From contig NZ_MACH01000116.1 of the NCBI RefSeq assembly GCF_001884065.1, positions 186,001-250,000 of the forward strand: a stretch of 64,000 nt of DNA, read 5' to 3'. The notes under the pieces were generated by a model, which had not been told where the DNA came from, searched no databases, and was given only the letters and a program-made list of their open reading frames with translations. A program made the translations under genes and the position numbers. Numbering within the stretch: position 1 is the stretch's first letter; every line of letters starts with the position of its first letter. Source of the DNA: Bacillus proteolyticus. GTDB lineage: Bacteria; Bacillota; Bacilli; Bacillales; Bacillaceae_G. This document shows positions 22,209-33,171 of this stretch, in pieces.

Positions 22209-23303
22209 TTATTTTTTAATAAGCTTGTTCATTACCTCATATAGCTTATTTGCTGCATCTGGAATACCAAGTTGTTTAGCAGCCAGTTTCATATTTTGTA
22301 ATGTTTGTGTATCCAATAAAATTTCATCAATATCACGAATAAGCATTTCAGATGTTAAATCTTTTTCAAGTAGCATTTTAGCTGCTCCTTTATCAACAAC
22401 TGATCGTGCATTTTTTTCTTGATGATTATTTGTTACATACGGACTCGGAATTAATACACTTGGCTTTCCTAATGCTGTTAATTCTGCAAGCGTTGTAGCC
22501 CCTGCTCTTGAAACAACAAGATCTACACCAGTCAGTACCTCTGGCATATTATGAATAAAAGGTTTAATAATAACATTATTCGGATTCCCTTTTTGTTTCA
22601 CAGCTTCCATAACTTTATCATAATGTACTTCGCCTGTTACATATAATACTTCGTAACTTTTATTCCCAAATTGTTCAATCGCTTCTACAAAAGCATCGTT
22701 AATCGGTCTAGCCCCGCGACTCCCACCAAAAATAAGCACTGATTTTTTTGAAAGAGATAGTCCTACCGAACGTTTTCCTTTCATTCCATTTTGGTCCAAT
22801 ACTTCTGATGCACGTGGATTACCTGTCATAACCACTTTTGACTGTGGGAAATGTTCTGCAGCTGCTTCAAAACAAACTGCAACTTTATCGACATAACGAC
22901 TTAAAAATTTATTCGTTACACCAGGTACACTATTTTGTTCATGTACAATAGTCGGAATACCTAATTTAGCCGCAGCATATACAACTGGCCCACATACGTA
23001 TCCACCCGTACCGATAACAATATCAGGGTTAAAACGACGAATATATCGTTTACTATCTTGAACACCTTTTAGGAAACGCATCACCGTTTTTACATTATCA
23101 AGAGATATTTTCCGTTTAAATCCACTTATAACAATAGATTGGAACGGAATACCCGCTTTCGGTACGATGGTACTCTCTAATCCATTCTCTGTACCAATGT
23201 ATAAAAACCTTGCTTCCGGATTTAATTTTTTTATTTCTCTAATTAAAGCAAGAGCTGGATAAATATGTCCTCCAGTACCCCCACCACTTACTAATACTCG
23301 CAC
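22209..23303 (-). CDS. murG: Lipid II synthase MurG
   Basis: Peripheral-membrane glycosyltransferase that adds GlcNAc to lipid I. GTG start at 23303 (364 residues, [18 protein letters not shown]) with GGAGG 8 bases before. The Gly-rich loop [11 protein letters not shown] is at residues 7-17, the second loop [12 protein letters not shown] near 185 and the donor-site segment [11 protein letters not shown] near 260. An in-frame ATG upstream adds 11 residues without family support. Confidence 0.96.
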   Translation of the reverse strand: MRVLVSGGGTGGHIYPALALIREIKKLNPEARFLYIGTENGLESTIVPKAGIPFQSIVISGFKRKISLDNVKTVMRFLKGVQDSKRYIRRFNPDIVIGTGGYVCGPVVYAAAKLGIPTIVHEQNSVPGVTNKFLSRYVDKVAVCFEAAAEHFPQSKVVMTGNPRASEVLDQNGMKGKRSVGLSLSKKSVLIFGGSRGARPINDAFVEAIEQFGNKSYEVLYVTGEVHYDKVMEAVKQKGNPNNVIIKPFIHNMPEVLTGVDLVVSRAGATTLAELTALGKPSVLIPSPYVTNNHQEKNARSVVDKGAAKMLLEKDLTSEMLIRDIDEILLDTQTLQNMKLAAKQLGIPDAANKLYEVMNKLIKK

Positions 23304-23381
23304 TACTAATTCCTCCACTTCCCTGTTCTTATTCAATCGTATTTATTTCTATATACATATTGTATTTTCCACACATACGAA

Positions 23382-23406
23382 AAACCCTGTCTTTTAAACA
23401 GGGTTT
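23382..23406 (-). terminator. Terminator at the end of spoVE
   Basis: Arms AAACCCTGT and ACAGGGTTT (23382-23390, 23398-23406) with a 7-base loop; the minus strand continues TTTTCG. The spoVE stop lies in the stem. Confidence 0.8.
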
Positions 23407-24496
23407 AATAGCGAGAATGGCGACTTATATTCAATAATACACCTACTGCCATTAACATTAAGGTCAAACTTGATCCACCATAACTTAAAAATGGCAAAGT
23501 AATACCCGTAACAGGCATCAGTCCTGTTACAACACCAACATTAATCATTACTTGAATCGCAATCATCGCCACAATACCTACTGCTAAAAACGTACCATAT
23601 AAATCTGGCGCTCCTAATGCTATACGAATCCCGCGCCATAGTAATAGACTAAATAATAATAACACAAATGAACCGCCAATAAAACCTAATTCCTCGGATA
23701 AGATTGCAAATATAAAGTCTGTTTGTGGTTCAGGTAAATAAAGAAACTTTTGTCTACTTTGTCCAAGTCCAAGACCAAATAAACCACCAGGTCCAATTGC
23801 GAGTAACGATTGAATAATTTGAAATCCACTTCCGAGCGGATCCGACCACGGATCTAAATATGATGTGATGCGTTTCATTCGATATGGTGCTGATGCAATT
23901 AACCCTACAAATCCCGCTGCACCAAGCAAACCAAACATTGCAAAGTGAAAGACCCTTGCTCCCGAGATAAATATCATAATAATACATGTCCCAACCATTA
24001 CCGTTCCCGTACCAAGATCTGGCTGTAACATAATCATCCCAAAAGCAAGAAATACAAAACTTAGAGCAGGTAGTAATCCACGTTTAAAAGATGTAATTAA
24101 TTTTTGTCGTTCCGCTAAAAATTTTGCTAAGAAAATAATCATCGCGAATTTCATAAACTCTGACGGTTGAATGGAGAATGCCCCGATTCCAATCCAACTT
24201 CGTGCTCCCCCGCGAACGAGACCTACTCCTGGAATTAAAACGAGAATAAGAAGAACGAAACAAACTAGCAAAATTACTTTTGAATACGTGCGCCACACCC
24301 AATAATCAATTTTCATTATAAAAAACATAGCCACTACACCAATACTCGCAAACAACAATTGTCTTTTTGCAAAAAAGAATGAATCCCCCATTTTATAAGA
24401 GGCCCAAACCGCACTCGCACTATAAACCATAATCATTCCGATTGTTAACAACGCAAGTGTAACGATGATGAGAATAAAATCAGGCGTTTTCTTCAT
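23405..24496 (-). CDS. spoVE: SEDS glycosyltransferase SpoVE
   Basis: Polytopic SEDS-family peptidoglycan polymerase for the spore cortex, 363 residues with about ten membrane segments. Conserved segments include IQPSEFMKFAMIIFLAKF near residue 110, the loop YLPEPQTDFIFAILSEELG near 250 and LPFLSYGGSSL near 335. It lies between murD and murG, exactly where spoVE is in B. subtilis, and partners with SpoVD encoded nearby. A second SEDS gene, ftsW, is at 61070. Confidence 0.92.
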   Translation of the reverse strand: MKKTPDFILIIVTLALLTIGMIMVYSASAVWASYKMGDSFFFAKRQLLFASIGVVAMFFIMKIDYWVWRTYSKVILLVCFVLLILVLIPGVGLVRGGARSWIGIGAFSIQPSEFMKFAMIIFLAKFLAERQKLITSFKRGLLPALSFVFLAFGMIMLQPDLGTGTVMVGTCIIMIFISGARVFHFAMFGLLGAAGFVGLIASAPYRMKRITSYLDPWSDPLGSGFQIIQSLLAIGPGGLFGLGLGQSRQKFLYLPEPQTDFIFAILSEELGFIGGSFVLLLFSLLLWRGIRIALGAPDLYGTFLAVGIVAMIAIQVMINVGVVTGLMPVTGITLPFLSYGGSSLTLMLMAVGVLLNISRHSRY

Positions 24497-24543
24497 TACC
24501 CATGAACACCACCTCTTTAGGCAGAACCTTTTGCCCTATGTAA

Positions 24544-24579
24544 CAAAACATCAGTAGGTGTTAGCCTACTGATGTTTTG
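24544..24579 (-). terminator. Terminator after murD
   Basis: Perfect 15-bp arms CAAAACATCAGTAGG and complement (24544-24558, 24565-24579), loop TGTTAG. The following minus-strand bases (TTACATAGGG) are T-poor, so it may be leaky or a processing site. Confidence 0.65.
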
Positions 24580-24586
24580 ATTTACT

Positions 24587-25939
24587 TTATATAAGTTTAT
24601 GCACAGCTTGTATAAAAATGTCTCCTCTTTCTTCAAATGTTTTAAATTGATCCCAGCTTGCACATGCTGGTGAAAGAAGAATTACATCGCCATCCGTAGA
24701 ATGAGCGTAAGCTTTCACTACTGCCTCACCTAAAGTATCGACACTTTCAATTACATCTAATCCCGCTTTTTCAGCCGCTCTTACTAATTTTGGCGCAGTT
24801 TGTCCAAATGTTACAATCGCTTTGACATGTTTAAAGTATGGAATTAAATCGTCAAATTCATTTCCGCGATCAAGTCCGCCAGCCAATAAAACAATCGGTT
24901 GTGTAAATGCAGACAATGCTTTTTCTGTCGCTAACATATTCGTCGCTTTTGAATCATTATAAAACTTACGATTATTAATCGTTGTTACATATTCTAAGCG
25001 ATGCTTTACACCTGTAAAACTTTTTAGCACAGCAGTAATTGCTTCATTAGAAACACCTAGTAACTTCGCAATACTCATCGCTGCTAAAATATTTTCTAAA
25101 TTGTGCTTACCAGGTAAAACAATATCGCTTACTTCAACCACTTTTTCGCCTTTAAAATAAAGAGCGTTTTCTTTTATATATGCACCATCTTCAATTTCTT
25201 TCGTAGTCGAAAATAGTACTTTTTGTCCTTTACTTTGTGCCGATAACGTCATTACATCTGCATCATCCGCATTAATTACACTATAATCTGTTTCAGTTTG
25301 GTTTTTGAAAATATTCGCTTTTGCCAAACCATACTCTTCCTTCGTTCCATGGTAATCTAAATGCGCTTCAAATAAATTTAAAAATGCAGCAATTTTAGGT
25401 TGGAACGTCTCTACTCCCATCAACTGGAATGATGAAAGTTCTGTAACTACAACTTCATTTTCTTTTGCAGCTTGTGCAACTTCACAAGCTACTGTTCCGA
25501 TATTTCCCGCAATAACAGGTTGCTTTTTGCCTTCTTTTAACATTTCAAACGCAAGCATTGTCGTTGTTGTTTTACCGTTAGATCCCGTAATTCCAACAAA
25601 TGGGGCTTCTGAAATACGATATGCTAATTCAACTTCAGTGACAATCGGAATTTGCTTTTCTTTCGCCGCCACTAGTAGCGGATTAGAATATGGAATCCCT
25701 GGATTTTTTACGACAAGTGAAATGTTTCTTTCCAACAATTCTAACGGATGTCCACCACAAACAACATCCATACCCTTCGCTTGTAATTCAGCTGCAGGCA
25801 CGTTACCCGCTAATGGTTTCCCATCATTTACAATAACGTTTGCACCTAATTCATTTAATAAAGTAGCTGCTGCATAACCACTTTTAGCAATACCTAATAC
25901 AAGAACATTTTTATTTTCAAATTCAGTTATAGTTTTCAA
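24587..25939 (-). CDS. murD: UDP-N-acetylmuramoylalanine--D-glutamate ligase
   Basis: ATP-dependent Mur ligase adding D-Glu. The ATP loop [13 protein letters not shown] is near residue 115, and [16 protein letters not shown] and YNDSKATN are family motifs. 450 residues. The start is TTG at 25939, directly after the mraY stop codon, so translation is coupled. Confidence 0.96.
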   Translation of the reverse strand: MKTITEFENKNVLVLGIAKSGYAAATLLNELGANVIVNDGKPLAGNVPAAELQAKGMDVVCGGHPLELLERNISLVVKNPGIPYSNPLLVAAKEKQIPIVTEVELAYRISEAPFVGITGSNGKTTTTMLAFEMLKEGKKQPVIAGNIGTVACEVAQAAKENEVVVTELSSFQLMGVETFQPKIAAFLNLFEAHLDYHGTKEEYGLAKANIFKNQTETDYSVINADDADVMTLSAQSKGQKVLFSTTKEIEDGAYIKENALYFKGEKVVEVSDIVLPGKHNLENILAAMSIAKLLGVSNEAITAVLKSFTGVKHRLEYVTTINNRKFYNDSKATNMLATEKALSAFTQPIVLLAGGLDRGNEFDDLIPYFKHVKAIVTFGQTAPKLVRAAEKAGLDVIESVDTLGEAVVKAYAHSTDGDVILLSPACASWDQFKTFEERGDIFIQAVHKLI

Positions 25940-26914
25940 TTACATCCACACCCCGATATAAATTCCTAACACAGCTAGTAAAAATCCTACAGACCAAAAC
26001 GTTACAACAACGCGCCATTCTGACCAACCACATAATTCGTAATGATGATGTAATGGACTCATTTTAAAGACACGCTTTCCTGTTGTTTTGAACGAAATAA
26101 CTTGGATAATAACAGATAAAGTTTCTGCTACGAATACACCGCCAATAATAACGAGTAACAATTCTTGTTTTAACAAAATCGCTACAGCTGCAATTGCTCC
26201 CCCTAAAGCTAGAGATCCTGTATCGCCCATAAATACTTTCGCCGGATTCGCATTGAATACTAAAAAGCCAAGTACAGCTCCTACAACTGCCATACAGAAA
26301 ATCGCTACACCAAATTGTTCTTGAGCCACAGCAATAATACTAAATGCCCCGAATGCAATAGCAGCTGTTCCTGATAATAAACCATCTAAACCATCTGTTA
26401 AGTTAACCGCATTCGATCCACCAATAAGCATAAATAATACAAGAACAAAGTATGCCCATCCTAATTCGAATTCAACATCCGTTCCTGGAATCATAATATA
26501 AGTATGAAATGCTTGCCCTTTTCCAATTAAAAAGAACGCAATAGCAATTACAAGCTGACCAATCAATTTTTGTTTTGATGTTAAACCAAGATTTCTTTTC
26601 TTAACTACTTTTATATAGTCATCTAAAAATCCGATTAACCCATATCCAAATGTAACTAATAACAATAATGATACTTCTGCACCTAAATTGTTAAATTTAA
26701 TCGCCATAATGAGCGTAGTTACCATCATGGATACATATATGACAATACCACCCATCGTTGGTGTCCCTGATTTCTTTTGGTGTGACTTCGGTCCTTCGTC
26801 ACGAATACTCTGTCCGAACTTTAACTTTCTTAAAAATGGAATAAATAATGGCGAAAGGGCAACAGAAATTAAAAATGCTACCCCGGCCGTTACTAATAAA
26901 CCTTGTTCAAGCAC
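25940..26914 (-). CDS. mraY: Phospho-N-acetylmuramoyl-pentapeptide transferase
   Basis: Polytopic enzyme that makes lipid I on undecaprenyl phosphate, 324 residues from the GTG at 26914 (7 bases after GAGGAGG). The family segments [13 protein letters not shown] near residue 45, [13 protein letters not shown] near 100, [12 protein letters not shown] near 170 and [15 protein letters not shown] near 285 are all visible. An in-frame ATG six codons upstream overlaps the SD and was rejected. Confidence 0.96.
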   Translation of the reverse strand: MLEQGLLVTAGVAFLISVALSPLFIPFLRKLKFGQSIRDEGPKSHQKKSGTPTMGGIVIYVSMMVTTLIMAIKFNNLGAEVSLLLLVTFGYGLIGFLDDYIKVVKKRNLGLTSKQKLIGQLVIAIAFFLIGKGQAFHTYIMIPGTDVEFELGWAYFVLVLFMLIGGSNAVNLTDGLDGLLSGTAAIAFGAFSIIAVAQEQFGVAIFCMAVVGAVLGFLVFNANPAKVFMGDTGSLALGGAIAAVAILLKQELLLVIIGGVFVAETLSVIIQVISFKTTGKRVFKMSPLHHHYELCGWSEWRVVVTFWSVGFLLAVLGIYIGVWM

Positions 26915-26936
26915 ATGTAGTCCTCCTCTCATGCTG

Positions 26937-28412
26937 TTACTCTTTGTTGTTTAAACGCTCCGTGATTGCTTCTTTAGCGACTTCACGATCGTCAAAATGA
27001 TGAACTTCCTTACCAACAATTTGATATGTTTCATGCCCTTTACCAGCAATAATAATGATGTCCGCATCTTTTGCTTTAGCAATTGCACAACGTATCGCTT
27101 CTTTTCTATCAATAATTACCTCGTAATTATTCCCATTTGCACCATTTACCATATCATCTAAAATAGCCTTCGGATCTTCACTTCTTGGATTATCTGATGT
27201 ATAAATTGCATGCGTTGCATATTCTGTTGCGACACTTGCCATTATCGGTCTTTTCGTTCTATCTCTATCACCACCGCAACCAACAATACAATATACATTC
27301 CCTTTTGCAAATTGTTTTGCTGTTTTAAGTACGTTCTCTAAGCTATCCGGTGTATGCGCATAGTCAACAATAACTGTGTAATTTTGTCCACCATCAACAA
27401 CTTCAAAACGTCCAGGAACACCAGCAAGCTCTTTAATTACATCAATAATTGTTTGCAAGCTCACTCCTGAAACAAGACCTGCTGCTGTAGCAGCTAACAC
27501 GTTGTATACATTAAACTTGCCAATTAATTTCATCGTAACATTGACAGTTTCATACGGTGTTACAAGGGTAAATGTTGTACCGCCACTCGTCATTACGATA
27601 TCTCGTGCCATAATGTCGCTTGCAACATCTATACCGTATGTTACAACAGTAGCTGCTGTACTTCTCATATACTCCTCTGCTACTGGATCATCACTGTTTA
27701 ATATAGCGTATTTTTCACGATTATGATGATAACTATTGCCAAGCTGTGCAAAAAGCAACCCTTTCGCATGCTTATATTCTTCCATCGTTTTATGATAGTC
27801 TAAATGATCTTGTGTTAAATTCGTAAATACTGCAACATCGTAATCGCACCCGTGTACACGGCCAAGATCTAAAGCATGAGACGAAACTTCCATTACTGTG
27901 CTATCCACACCTTGTTCAACCATTTTAAAAAACGTCTGTTGAAGTGTTAGTGCATCTGGTGTTGTATTTTTCACCTCAAATGTTTCATCACCGATTTTCA
28001 TATTAATCGTTCCGATTAGCCCCGTTTTATGACCATGTGCGCGCATAATTTCATCCATAATATGCGATGTTGTTGTCTTTCCATTTGTACCTGTAATACC
28101 GATTAAATGTAACTTGTGTGTTGGTTGGCCATAAAAATAATCAGCTAAAACCGCTAGCGAACGAAAAGTATTTTTCACAAGTACAACTGGAACGTCAACA
28201 TCAATTGGTCTTTCCGCAACAATAGCAGCCGCTCCTTGTGCGGCTGCTTGCTTAGCAAAGTCATGGCTATCAACCGTATATCCTTTCATACATATAAATA
28301 AGCTTCCCTCTTTCACTTTACGTGAATCCGCTTCAATAGATGTTATTTCTGGATTTTCTTTTGGAACAACTGGAAAATCATGCAAACATGATAAAAGTGT
28401 ATGCAACTTCAT
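26937..28412 (-). CDS. murE: UDP-MurNAc-tripeptide synthetase (DAP-adding)
   Basis: Mur ligase that adds meso-diaminopimelate, 491 residues. ATP loop [17 protein letters not shown] near residue 110; [16 protein letters not shown] near 200. [10 protein letters not shown] near 405 carries the DNPR motif that marks DAP specificity, as expected for Bacillus wall chemistry. It lies 22 bases before the mraY start. Confidence 0.97.
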   Translation of the reverse strand: MKLHTLLSCLHDFPVVPKENPEITSIEADSRKVKEGSLFICMKGYTVDSHDFAKQAAAQGAAAIVAERPIDVDVPVVLVKNTFRSLAVLADYFYGQPTHKLHLIGITGTNGKTTTSHIMDEIMRAHGHKTGLIGTINMKIGDETFEVKNTTPDALTLQQTFFKMVEQGVDSTVMEVSSHALDLGRVHGCDYDVAVFTNLTQDHLDYHKTMEEYKHAKGLLFAQLGNSYHHNREKYAILNSDDPVAEEYMRSTAATVVTYGIDVASDIMARDIVMTSGGTTFTLVTPYETVNVTMKLIGKFNVYNVLAATAAGLVSGVSLQTIIDVIKELAGVPGRFEVVDGGQNYTVIVDYAHTPDSLENVLKTAKQFAKGNVYCIVGCGGDRDRTKRPIMASVATEYATHAIYTSDNPRSEDPKAILDDMVNGANGNNYEVIIDRKEAIRCAIAKAKDADIIIIAGKGHETYQIVGKEVHHFDDREVAKEAITERLNNKE

Positions 28413-28622
28413 TTCACTAAACCCTCTCTACATTGTTTATTTATCTCTTATTTTAGCAAGTAACACGTTACCTCCTATTTATATAAAAATAGAAGGTAAG
28501 TGCTACTATAGCCTAATCAATAGATTTATTTATTAACGAGACACTTATCGTCTCAAATAAAGCAATTTCCCTATAAAAAACTCACTTCCACCAATTGTAC
28601 CATAAAAAACAATCAGTTACCT
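28413..28622 (-). other. spoVD-murE interval
   Basis: 210 bases without an ORF. Small inverted repeats are present (GAGAC / GTCTC near 28538; ACCTTCTATTT / AAATAGGAGGT near 28470-28497). A murE promoter is expected here, but I see no strong hexamer pair. Confidence 0.4.
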
Positions 28623-30539
28623 TTAATTCCCGAAGTAAATTCTAACTTTTGAACCCTCTTTTACTTTAGCTCCTGCTTCTGGTGATTGTTTAATTACTTT
28701 CCCACCATCACCACTTATATCAAGCTTCAAGTCTACAAGTTGCGTTTGTAAATCTTTCTTTTTCATACCAATTAAATTCGGAACTTCCACAGTTGGTGTA
28801 TCGCCCCATTTATATTCTTTCTCAACTTGCTCTTTTCTCGGTTCCACTCCCATTACAGGAAGTGCGTCACGAAGAATATTCCCAACAATAGGTGCTGCTA
28901 CAACTCCACCAAATTGAGTGACTCCTTTTGGGTTATCCACAGCTACATAAACAACAATTTGCGGATCGTCGGCTGGAGCAAAACCGATAAATGATACAAT
29001 GTAGTTATTATCTAAATATTTTCCGTCTTTTACCTTTTGAGCAGTTCCAGTTTTTCCACCTACACGATATCCATCAATGTACGCTCCTTTACCAGAACCT
29101 TTCGCTACAACATTCTCTAATGCATACCGAACTTTCTCTGAAGTTTCCTTGGAAATAACTTCCCTTTTCGCAACTGGTGTCTTTTTGCTGACAACTTGAT
29201 TATTCTTCGGATCAATAAATTCCTTCGCTATATATGGCTGATACAAAGTTCCACCATTTACAGCGGCCGCTACAGCTGCTACTTGTTGAATCGGTGTAAC
29301 AGAAACACCTTGCCCAAATGAAGTCGTCGCTTGCTCGACTGGACCAACTTTATCTAAATTAAATAAAATCCCGCTACCTTCACCTTGCAAGTCAATTCCG
29401 GTCTTCTGTCCAAACCCGAAATTGCGAATGTATTTAAACAACCGATCTTTACCAAGTCGATCACCGAGTTCAATAAATCCTGGGTTACAAGAGTTTTGAA
29501 CTACCTCTAAAAACGTTTGGCTACCATGGCCTCCAGCTTTCCAGCAGCGCAATCTAGCTCCACCAACTTCAGCTGCTCCATCATCATAAAACGTATCTTT
29601 CTCTAAGTCTACCAAATTTTCATTCAAGGCTGCAGCTAATGTAATAATCTTAAATGTTGACCCCGGCTCGTACGTACTCCATACAGGTAAGTTTCTGTTA
29701 TATACTTCGGGAGAAACACTTTGGAAATCTGCTGGATCAAAACTTGGCCGACTTGACATACCTAAAATTTCACCATTTTTCGGATTCATTGCAATTGCGA
29801 TCATGCCATCTGGATTATACGTTGACTCCGCAATATTCATTTCTCTTTCCATAATTCTCGTAATGCGTGCATCAATCGTTAGTCCCAAATTCAAACCAGC
29901 TTCTGGCTTTTTGAAATCATCACCTACATTAGGCATTCTCTGCCCTTTCGCATCTGCAAAAAATCGCACATGACCTTTATCACCATTTAACTCTTTATCA
30001 TAATATTTCTCTAGTCCCATAAGCCCTTGATTATCACTGCCCGCAAATCCTAATACGTGTGATAAAAAATTACCGAATGGATAGTACCGGATAGAATCCT
30101 CAGCGATATACACACCCTTTAAACTTAATCCGCGTACTTCTTTCGCTTTGTCATGCGATATTTTCCTTCCGCCTTTATCAAGCCTTACAATCGACTCTTT
30201 TTTTGTAATCCGCGTATAAATATCATCTTTTTCCACACCTAATACTGCAGCTAACTTCTCTGCAGTCTCTGCTGGTTTTTCAATTTGCCTCGGCACAACA
30301 AAGACGGTCGGTGCACTTTTATTCGTAGCAAGCTCCACACCATTTCGATCTAAAATCTTCCCCCGCTCTGGTTCAAAAGTAATATTACGACTCCATGAAT
30401 CCTTCGCACGATCTGTTAACATATTCCCAAGAAAAAATTGCACATATCCAAGACGAATATCGATGATGGTGAAAATGAGTATACCCGATATAAGTATAAA
30501 AATAAGTCGTTTCCTAACTGTTACATTTGATACACGCAT
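28623..30539 (-). CDS. spoVD: Stage V sporulation penicillin-binding protein SpoVD
   Basis: Class B PBP that cross-links spore cortex together with SpoVE, 638 residues. An N-terminal membrane anchor (residues 9-28) is followed by the dimerisation region and the transpeptidase domain: active Ser in EPGSTFKIITL (near residue 295), SCN motif QNSCNPGF, and KTGTAQK near 497. One PASTA domain ends the protein. Its ribosome site and start lie in a hairpin (30538-30579). The gene follows pbpB by 81 bases. Confidence 0.94.
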   Translation of the reverse strand: MRVSNVTVRKRLIFILISGILIFTIIDIRLGYVQFFLGNMLTDRAKDSWSRNITFEPERGKILDRNGVELATNKSAPTVFVVPRQIEKPAETAEKLAAVLGVEKDDIYTRITKKESIVRLDKGGRKISHDKAKEVRGLSLKGVYIAEDSIRYYPFGNFLSHVLGFAGSDNQGLMGLEKYYDKELNGDKGHVRFFADAKGQRMPNVGDDFKKPEAGLNLGLTIDARITRIMEREMNIAESTYNPDGMIAIAMNPKNGEILGMSSRPSFDPADFQSVSPEVYNRNLPVWSTYEPGSTFKIITLAAALNENLVDLEKDTFYDDGAAEVGGARLRCWKAGGHGSQTFLEVVQNSCNPGFIELGDRLGKDRLFKYIRNFGFGQKTGIDLQGEGSGILFNLDKVGPVEQATTSFGQGVSVTPIQQVAAVAAAVNGGTLYQPYIAKEFIDPKNNQVVSKKTPVAKREVISKETSEKVRYALENVVAKGSGKGAYIDGYRVGGKTGTAQKVKDGKYLDNNYIVSFIGFAPADDPQIVVYVAVDNPKGVTQFGGVVAAPIVGNILRDALPVMGVEPRKEQVEKEYKWGDTPTVEVPNLIGMKKKDLQTQLVDLKLDISGDGGKVIKQSPEAGAKVKEGSKVRIYFGN

Positions 30540-30579
30540 ATTGGAACAAGCCTCCCTTACGCCTAGCTTGTTCCAATAT
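30538..30579 (-). promoter_or_regulatory. Hairpin enclosing the spoVD ribosome site and start
   Basis: Perfect 14-bp arms ATATTGGAACAAGC and GCTTGTTCCAATAT (plus strand 30538-30551 and 30566-30579) enclose a 14-base loop. On the minus strand the SD GGGAGG is mostly in the loop and the ATG straddles the 3' foot of the stem. In mRNA coming from pbpB it could hide the start. Confidence 0.7.
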
Positions 30580-30620
30580 ATGCTTGTACTTATTTAATTA
30601 GAACTTCTTCCCTATTACCA

Positions 30621-32771
30621 TTATGGCTTTTCTGCTTCTTGCTGTGGCTCAAGTGGTGGTACGAGTGTTACACCTAGTTCTGTACCAGGTTGCAACAATG
30701 TTCCTTCCGCCACACTTTGTTCCGTTACATATCCTGTACCAGAAGGTTTTAAGTTAAGCTTTAATGTTTTTGCTAAATTCATAACATCACGCAGTGCCCA
30801 TCCCTGTATATTTGGCATTGTAGGCTTATCTCCTACTAAGAAGACTCGATCACCTTTTAATGTTTGTTCAGTTGCTTTTGGCACTTGCTGCTGTACTTTA
30901 CCTTCACCTAATACAATTGGACGAAGTTTTGCTTTATCAATTGCTTTTTTCGCTTCATCCATCGTTTTTCCTGTTACATCCGGAACGACAGTTTGTTGCT
31001 CTTTCACATATTTCTTCGGATCCTTTACTTCATTTGGCTTAATCTTTAAATACTCTAAACTATTTTTCGTTACATATTTAAAGATATCAGCTAAAGGTTT
31101 AGCCCCGTTTTCATCATCTTTTAATTTCGGCTGTTTAACGGCCACATACACAACAAGTTGTGGATCGTCCATCGGTGCCATACCTAAGAATGAGAATATA
31201 TAATTCTCTCTTCCTGTCATATAGCCACCTTTCCCGTCAGGAATTTGTGCTGTACCTGTTTTACCACCGACTGAATAACCATCAATTTTATATGCAGTCC
31301 CTGTTCCTTTCGGTGATGTAACAACACGTTCTAGTAATTGTCTTACTTGCGCGGCTGTCTCTTTGGTAACAGGTTTTCCTACTTCTTCTGGTTTATGCTC
31401 TAGCTGTACTTTACCTGTTATTGGATCCACAATTTTATCAACTGTATAAGGTTTCATCATTTTACCATCATTGGCAATCGCTGTTGCAGCTTGCACAAGT
31501 TGAATCGGTGTAACTGTAGAACCTTGTCCAAATGCCGTTGTTACTTGCTGTATTTGTTGATCAAATAAAATTGTATTTGACCCTTCACCAGGTAAATCAA
31601 TGTTTGTTTTTTCATCTAATCCAAAACTGTGAATATATTTTCGAAAACGCTCTGGACCAAGTTTTTGATCCCCTAAAATTGCGAACGCTACGTTTGAAGA
31701 TCGCTCTACCCCTTCATCAAAAGTAATAGAACCCCATCCAGCGCCGCCGTTATGATCTTTTATTTTGCGATTACCAACTTGATATGTACCAGACTGATAA
31801 AAGTCTTGCCCATTGTATACACCTTCATTAATGGCCGCCGCTAATGTAAAAATCTTCATTGTTGATCCCGGTTCAAACGCATTTGCAATGGCGTCGTTAT
31901 AATAGTAATTCATCTGTCCTTGGTTCGGATCATAACTAGGTTTACTAGACATCGCTAATATTTTCCCTGTCTTCGGATCCGCTACAATTCCAATTAAATT
32001 TTCTGGTTCATAATGTTTACTCGCTTCTTTCATCGCGTCTTCTAAATAACTTTGAATACGTTGGTCAACCGTTAAATACACATTATCTCCATTTTTAGGT
32101 GCCTTTACATTCACTTTTCCACCGTCAAGAGATACACCTCTACGGTCCCCTGTATACGCTACCTCACCATTAGAAGCACCTAAATACTTATCCAAACTCT
32201 TTTCTAAGCCAAATTGACCTACTGCGATTCCATTCTCATCAGGTCTGGCATGACCTATGACGTAAGATGCGAAATCACCGTTTGGATAAACTCTCGCATT
32301 TTCGGTAATAAAAGTTATTCCCGGCAATTTCAATGCTTCTATTTGTTCTTTCTTTTCTTTCGTCAAGCCCTTACCCAATGTTCCAAATTCCACTTGACTT
32401 CTGCCTTCTTTATTTAAAGTAGCTAAAATTTTATCTTCATCTTTCCCGAGTACTCCTGCGATTTTCTTTGCAGTATCCTCTTTATCCTTAACAGCGTTAG
32501 CCCCTTTTAACTCGGCTACAAGTTTATAAGAATTTGCATCTTGCGCTAGGACATGACCATTTTGATCATAAATTGTTCCTCGATTCGCTTCGAGAACTCC
32601 CTTTTTACTATGTTTCTGCTCAGCAAGTTTCTTTAAATCATGATTGTCCACTGTTCCGGTTACTTGTATGTAAAAAAATCGGGCTAATAACAGCAAAAAG
32701 AGCAGGAGGAAAAATATCATAAAATAACCTGCTCCCTTATTGGTATGAAATTTGGTCATATTTCTCTTCAT
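30621..32771 (-). CDS. pbpB: Penicillin-binding protein 2B
   Basis: Class B transpeptidase of the division septum, 716 residues. Membrane anchor at residues 15-37; active Ser in EPGSTMKIFTLAAAI (near 303), RSSNVAFAI, and KTGTAQIPDG. Two C-terminal PASTA-like domains (TVVPDVTGKTMDEAKKAI; TMPNIQGWALRDVMNLA). It lies between ftsL and spoVD, the order known in Bacillus. It works with DivIB, FtsL and FtsW. Confidence 0.95.
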   Translation of the reverse strand: MKRNMTKFHTNKGAGYFMIFFLLLFLLLLARFFYIQVTGTVDNHDLKKLAEQKHSKKGVLEANRGTIYDQNGHVLAQDANSYKLVAELKGANAVKDKEDTAKKIAGVLGKDEDKILATLNKEGRSQVEFGTLGKGLTKEKKEQIEALKLPGITFITENARVYPNGDFASYVIGHARPDENGIAVGQFGLEKSLDKYLGASNGEVAYTGDRRGVSLDGGKVNVKAPKNGDNVYLTVDQRIQSYLEDAMKEASKHYEPENLIGIVADPKTGKILAMSSKPSYDPNQGQMNYYYNDAIANAFEPGSTMKIFTLAAAINEGVYNGQDFYQSGTYQVGNRKIKDHNGGAGWGSITFDEGVERSSNVAFAILGDQKLGPERFRKYIHSFGLDEKTNIDLPGEGSNTILFDQQIQQVTTAFGQGSTVTPIQLVQAATAIANDGKMMKPYTVDKIVDPITGKVQLEHKPEEVGKPVTKETAAQVRQLLERVVTSPKGTGTAYKIDGYSVGGKTGTAQIPDGKGGYMTGRENYIFSFLGMAPMDDPQLVVYVAVKQPKLKDDENGAKPLADIFKYVTKNSLEYLKIKPNEVKDPKKYVKEQQTVVPDVTGKTMDEAKKAIDKAKLRPIVLGEGKVQQQVPKATEQTLKGDRVFLVGDKPTMPNIQGWALRDVMNLAKTLKLNLKPSGTGYVTEQSVAEGTLLQPGTELGVTLVPPLEPQQEAEKP

Positions 32772-32793
32772 CTTTTCTTCACACCTATTTGCC

Positions 32794-33156
32794 TTACTTT
32801 AGGCCTTTCACGTTATTCGCATTAATTTCTAGCCCGTGTTTTTTTGCAACTTCAGCGATACGCTCATAACGACTTAATTTCTCTACTTCAGCCTGCAATT
32901 CTTGATTTTCCTTTTGGTTTTTCACAATTTGTTCTTCTATCGTCGCTGCTTCTACATTCACTTGATAAAGACCCGCTTTATTCCCAATAAAAGCTACACA
33001 AGCATATAATAAAAATCCAATAAACGTTACATACAATAGCTTTTCAATTCTTGTAATTTTCGCTTTAACTTTTGGCTTAACCATCTGCTGTGGCGGCGTT
33101 TGAATTTGTACCTCTTCTTGCGCCTGTTGTTTATACTTTACAGCTAAATTAGTCAT
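32794..33156 (-). CDS. ftsL: Cell division protein FtsL
   Basis: Small bitopic septal protein, 120 residues. A basic N-terminus (KVKAKITRIEKL) precedes one membrane segment (LLYVTFIGFLLYACVAFIG, about 42-60) and a coiled coil with heptads (EEQIVKNQKENQELQAEVEKL). Position between rsmH and pbpB is diagnostic. AAAGGAGAG is upstream. Confidence 0.93.
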   Translation of the reverse strand: MTNLAVKYKQQAQEEVQIQTPPQQMVKPKVKAKITRIEKLLYVTFIGFLLYACVAFIGNKAGLYQVNVEAATIEEQIVKNQKENQELQAEVEKLSRYERIAEVAKKHGLEINANNVKGLK

Positions 33157-33171
33157 ACCTCTCTCTCCTTT

